Shown here: piece by piece, positions 61,277 through 64,000 of the stretch
Layout: each line of letters starts with the position of its first letter
Numbering within the stretch: the stretch's first letter is position 1
From: Onchocerca volvulus
Taxonomy: Eukaryota > Nematoda > Chromadorea > Rhabditida > Onchocercidae
Assembly: GCA_000499405.2 (NCBI GenBank)
Contig: HG738138.1
Coordinates: 23,279,097 to 23,343,096 of the forward strand
Reading direction: 5' to 3'
Length of the DNA stretch: 64,000 bases
Translations under genes and position numbers: made by a program
Notes under the pieces: generated by a model
What the model saw: the letters and a program-made list of their open reading frames with translations, nothing else
Told to the model about the DNA's origin: nothing
Databases searched by the model: none

Positions 61277-62931
61277 TTAGTAATTATATTGATTATGATT
61301 GCTTACTATAAAAGAACTAAATTATTATAGAGTTTGACATAAGTTTTTTCTTTCGTTACCAATTTCCATATTTTGTTGGAAACAAAATGAACAATGCTAG
61401 CCGTTACTTCACGTTGTTTTTTATCATTTTATAAAATAAAAATTATAATATCTTCTGGTAAACGCAAAAAAAAAACAAGAAGCATATGTATTATACGTAT
61501 AATTTTCGAAAAATTAAATGCATAGACATTTTGCCAATAATTGGCACATATTTCCAGTTTTTTTTAAACAAACTGATTAGCCTAGTAAAATTTTCTTGAC
61601 TTTACTGTCTGAATATTTTCGCTATGATTTACAATCAAATTTGATTTCTAAATAAGCCAGGACATTAATGCGTAAACTTTAAATTTGGATTATCTTGATA
61701 TTTACTGTTTTGTTTTTTGTTTTTTGGTTTTTTTTATTATTATTTTATTTTAATATAAATTAGTGCCAAATTATAAAAAATTGGATCGACTGACTGAACA
61801 TAACTAGATTTCTTCACATAATTAAATTTTTAATTGAATTTAATAATTTTTCAAAATTTACTGAATATTATGAGTATTGCCTTGTTCGATATTTCTATTA
61901 CTCAAATCTGAAAATCAAATTAAACTTGAAAAGAAAATCCAAAAGGAAATGAAAAGGAAATTATGATTTGATTTTTATTAACTATGACCATAGATATAAA
62001 TGTTTATAGCAATTAATAACTAATTTTGTACTTGAAAAAAATTTTATAAATCTTTATAAAAGCAGATATGATAATCGAACAAAATTAAGTAAAAATTAAG
62101 CGAAATGACTCTAGTTGACATTTTGCGAAATTTAAATTTAACTTTTATGATGATTTTAATTTTTAATTTTGAAATGATGAGAAGCTCATTTTTTTTTTAA
62201 AAAAAAACTATCCACAGATATTGACAACATATATAATACATATATATCTTACAATTAATTAACTATACATTAATACTTAAGTAATGCAAATGGAACAAAT
62301 ACAGTTGGTCAAATAGGAAATTTGATAGAACTCTGTAATTGTTTTAAAAAAAAAGTTTAATTTTTCAATATCTTTATTTTTCTATTCGGTATTTTCTGTG
62401 ATATTCTGAAGTTTTATAAATAATTTAACTGTTGACTTTTTCGGACTTCATCCAAAAGCCATAAGTAAAAATAATCATAAAATTATAATGTTTATGAAGA
62501 TTTTAAAAAATTTTAATGATCTAAGCAAAAACCTTAAAAGATAATTGAATAAATGTCAATTATACTGAATGCAAATATTCTTATCTCATCAATTGAACTA
62601 ATCAATTTATTTGTTCAATCAGTTTTTAGCATAGGCTATTTTAATTATAATTCTATTCTATATCCGTTTACAATAACAGCACAACCATATCTATAATAAT
62701 AACAGATATACAAAGTGTATGATCTTTGATAATTTAAAAATCAATAGATATTTTTTAAATGTATCATTTGAATGTAAATACACACTTTCTAGCTTCATCA
62801 AATGAATAATTATTCCAACTAACTACCGTAATATTATGAATGATTACTTTTGAACGGTGTATGATATGAAAAGCCTTTGAAGTGTGATAATATAAACAAT
62901 TATAAATTTAAAATTTCAAATTAGATGTATT
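61277..62931. other. intergenic region between convergent genes
   Basis: The 3' flanks of the secreted-protein gene (plus strand) and the receptor gene (minus strand) meet here. I see no exon; poly-A/T runs and A+T-rich sequence only. Confidence 0.5.
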
Positions 62932-63524
62932 TCAAGCGACAAGATAAGGTGCTCGAAGGGCAATAGTTAAGGAAGTGATAGCAATCACTACCGAAAATAT
63001 AGTTAAACCAATCCTATCAACAACCATAGCTGCAAATCGCCATTCATTTGCAATTCGTTTCTCTTCGATGATATCATCAGTTTTCTCACGAATATCCTTA
63101 ATTCTAGTTTGTAACGGATGATATAAAATCATTGAATAAATTTTAACAAAAACTGAAAAACTTTAGCATCCATTTTTTCAAATGACATTAAAGGAAAAAT
63201 AAAATGGAGAAGCAAAGAAGATGAAAAATTGATTTAACTCATTGAATGGTTATATGAATTTAAAAGAATTAATCAAATTACTTAATTTCAAAAGAATATG
63301 CAAAATAATTCTAGAAATATTCAAAAGAGAGATCAGGAAAGAGAGGAGAGGGAAAAAATGCAAACCTTAACATGCTTATGAATACGATCAAGTATTTTTA
63401 AGCTTTGCAACAAATGTTGATCATGTTTCCCGTATTGGGTAACTTTCAGTTGGGAAATTAAACCTTGAAAATTTTCTCGCAATGCATCACCGATTTTTTG
63501 AATTACCCGCGTATGTCCATCTTC
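62932..63524 (-). CDS. nicotinic acetylcholine receptor-like subunit, C-terminal exons
   Basis: The last two exons of a gene that begins beyond the right edge: 63524-63366 and 63096-62932 (TGA). Both are phase 0, joined through a GTTTGC donor and an AATTAAG acceptor; the acceptor is weak, but an alternative at 63157 does not fit the frame. The encoded end is the intracellular amphipathic helix (REKTDDIIEEKRIANEWRFA) running into TM4, AMVVDRIGLTIFSVVIAITS, and the short extracellular tail ALRAPYLVA. The EW(R/K)xxAMVVDR-hydrophobic pattern is characteristic of TM4 entry in cation-selective Cys-loop receptors. These are pentameric acetylcholine-gated channels of muscle and neurons and targets of nicotinic anthelmintics. 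The subunit class cannot be decided without the ligand-binding domain; a non-alpha UNC-29/LEV-1-like subunit is a guess. Confidence 0.75.
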
Positions 63525-64000
63525 CTGAAAACACATATTTTATAGATTATTTTGAGATATTGAAATATAATAAGGTAAAAAAGAAGAAGCAAATTTAGAT
63601 GCTACTGTGTTGTTATCGAAGATATTAAAAGAATTGCTTGGAAGGAAAAAATTTTTTGAAAAATTTAGTGAAAATAATCGAAAATGAACTATTGTTTGTA
63701 CATACTTTAGAGAAGCGATAGAAAATTATAACTTCATAAAAAAATTTAAAATTAAAAAATCTAAAATTAATTGACCGATAGATTTATGTTCTGTCATGAA
63801 TAGCGATCTCAAGCTTTTGCGGAGTATTTTCAAAGTTTCAAAGAATTTTAAGCAAAAACAAGCGCTATCGTAGAAAAAAGTTTTTTTTTTTTGTGAAAGA
63901 TTTTTGTGGGATTGGAAATTGCAAAGAATTGGATTTTTTGTTTAACGAAATTTTAGTTTGACGGACTTTATTCGTCATATCTACGATACAAAACAATTGG
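63525..64000. other. intron of the receptor gene
   Basis: Sequence upstream of exon 63524-63366 in the minus-strand transcript. No further exon is visible before the window edge. Confidence 0.5.

Overview
The window is nuclear DNA from a nematode, most likely a filarial (spirurid) worm. The DNA is roughly 70% A+T. Genes are split into many short exons by introns with nematode-style TTTCAG acceptors, and several start codons lie just after a TTTCAG-like site, as expected for spliced-leader trans-splicing. The gene content also fits: a worm STAT, an Srx-type chemoreceptor, a nicotinic receptor subunit and a eukaryotic tRNA. A Wolbachia-like ubiG fragment inside an intron points to a filarial host or ancestor. 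Exon models below were built by hand from splice signals and reading-frame phase; no database was searched.

Layout. At 0.6-3.4 kb are two small minus-strand genes: the 3' end of an unrecognised gene and a small probable secreted protein with a poly-Gln run. At 8.4-14.8 kb is a 17-exon plus-strand STAT transcription factor. A tRNA-Glu(UUC) lies at 16.9 kb on the minus strand. From 18.65 to 34.2 kb is a 23-exon minus-strand gene for Vps54, the GARP tethering subunit. Its introns hold a small plus-strand nested gene for a membrane peptide, the ubiG-like fragment, hairpins and several recent tandem duplications.

From 36.3 to 40.6 kb is a transposon cluster: a decayed Helitron replicase and two solo LTRs of one family, each with a perfect 5-bp target duplication. 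A CCCH zinc-finger gene with a PAM2-like motif follows at 40.8-43.1 kb. More Helitron coding relics and termini lie at 43.7-44.5, 47.0-49.9 and 56.5-57.2 kb. At 52.4-54.5 kb is a seven-transmembrane chemoreceptor gene, at 60.2-61.3 kb a gene for a short-repeat secreted protein with a GPI-like tail, and at 62.9 kb to the window end the C-terminal exons of a nicotinic acetylcholine receptor-like subunit.

The genes do not form a pathway: this is an ordinary nematode gene neighbourhood with large introns and local transposon invasion. The most notable items are the putative bacterial insertion in vps-54, the nested gene, the STAT whose activation tyrosine appears replaced, the CCCH/PAM2 combination with an optional 60-nt intron, and two gene models that need GC-AG introns.
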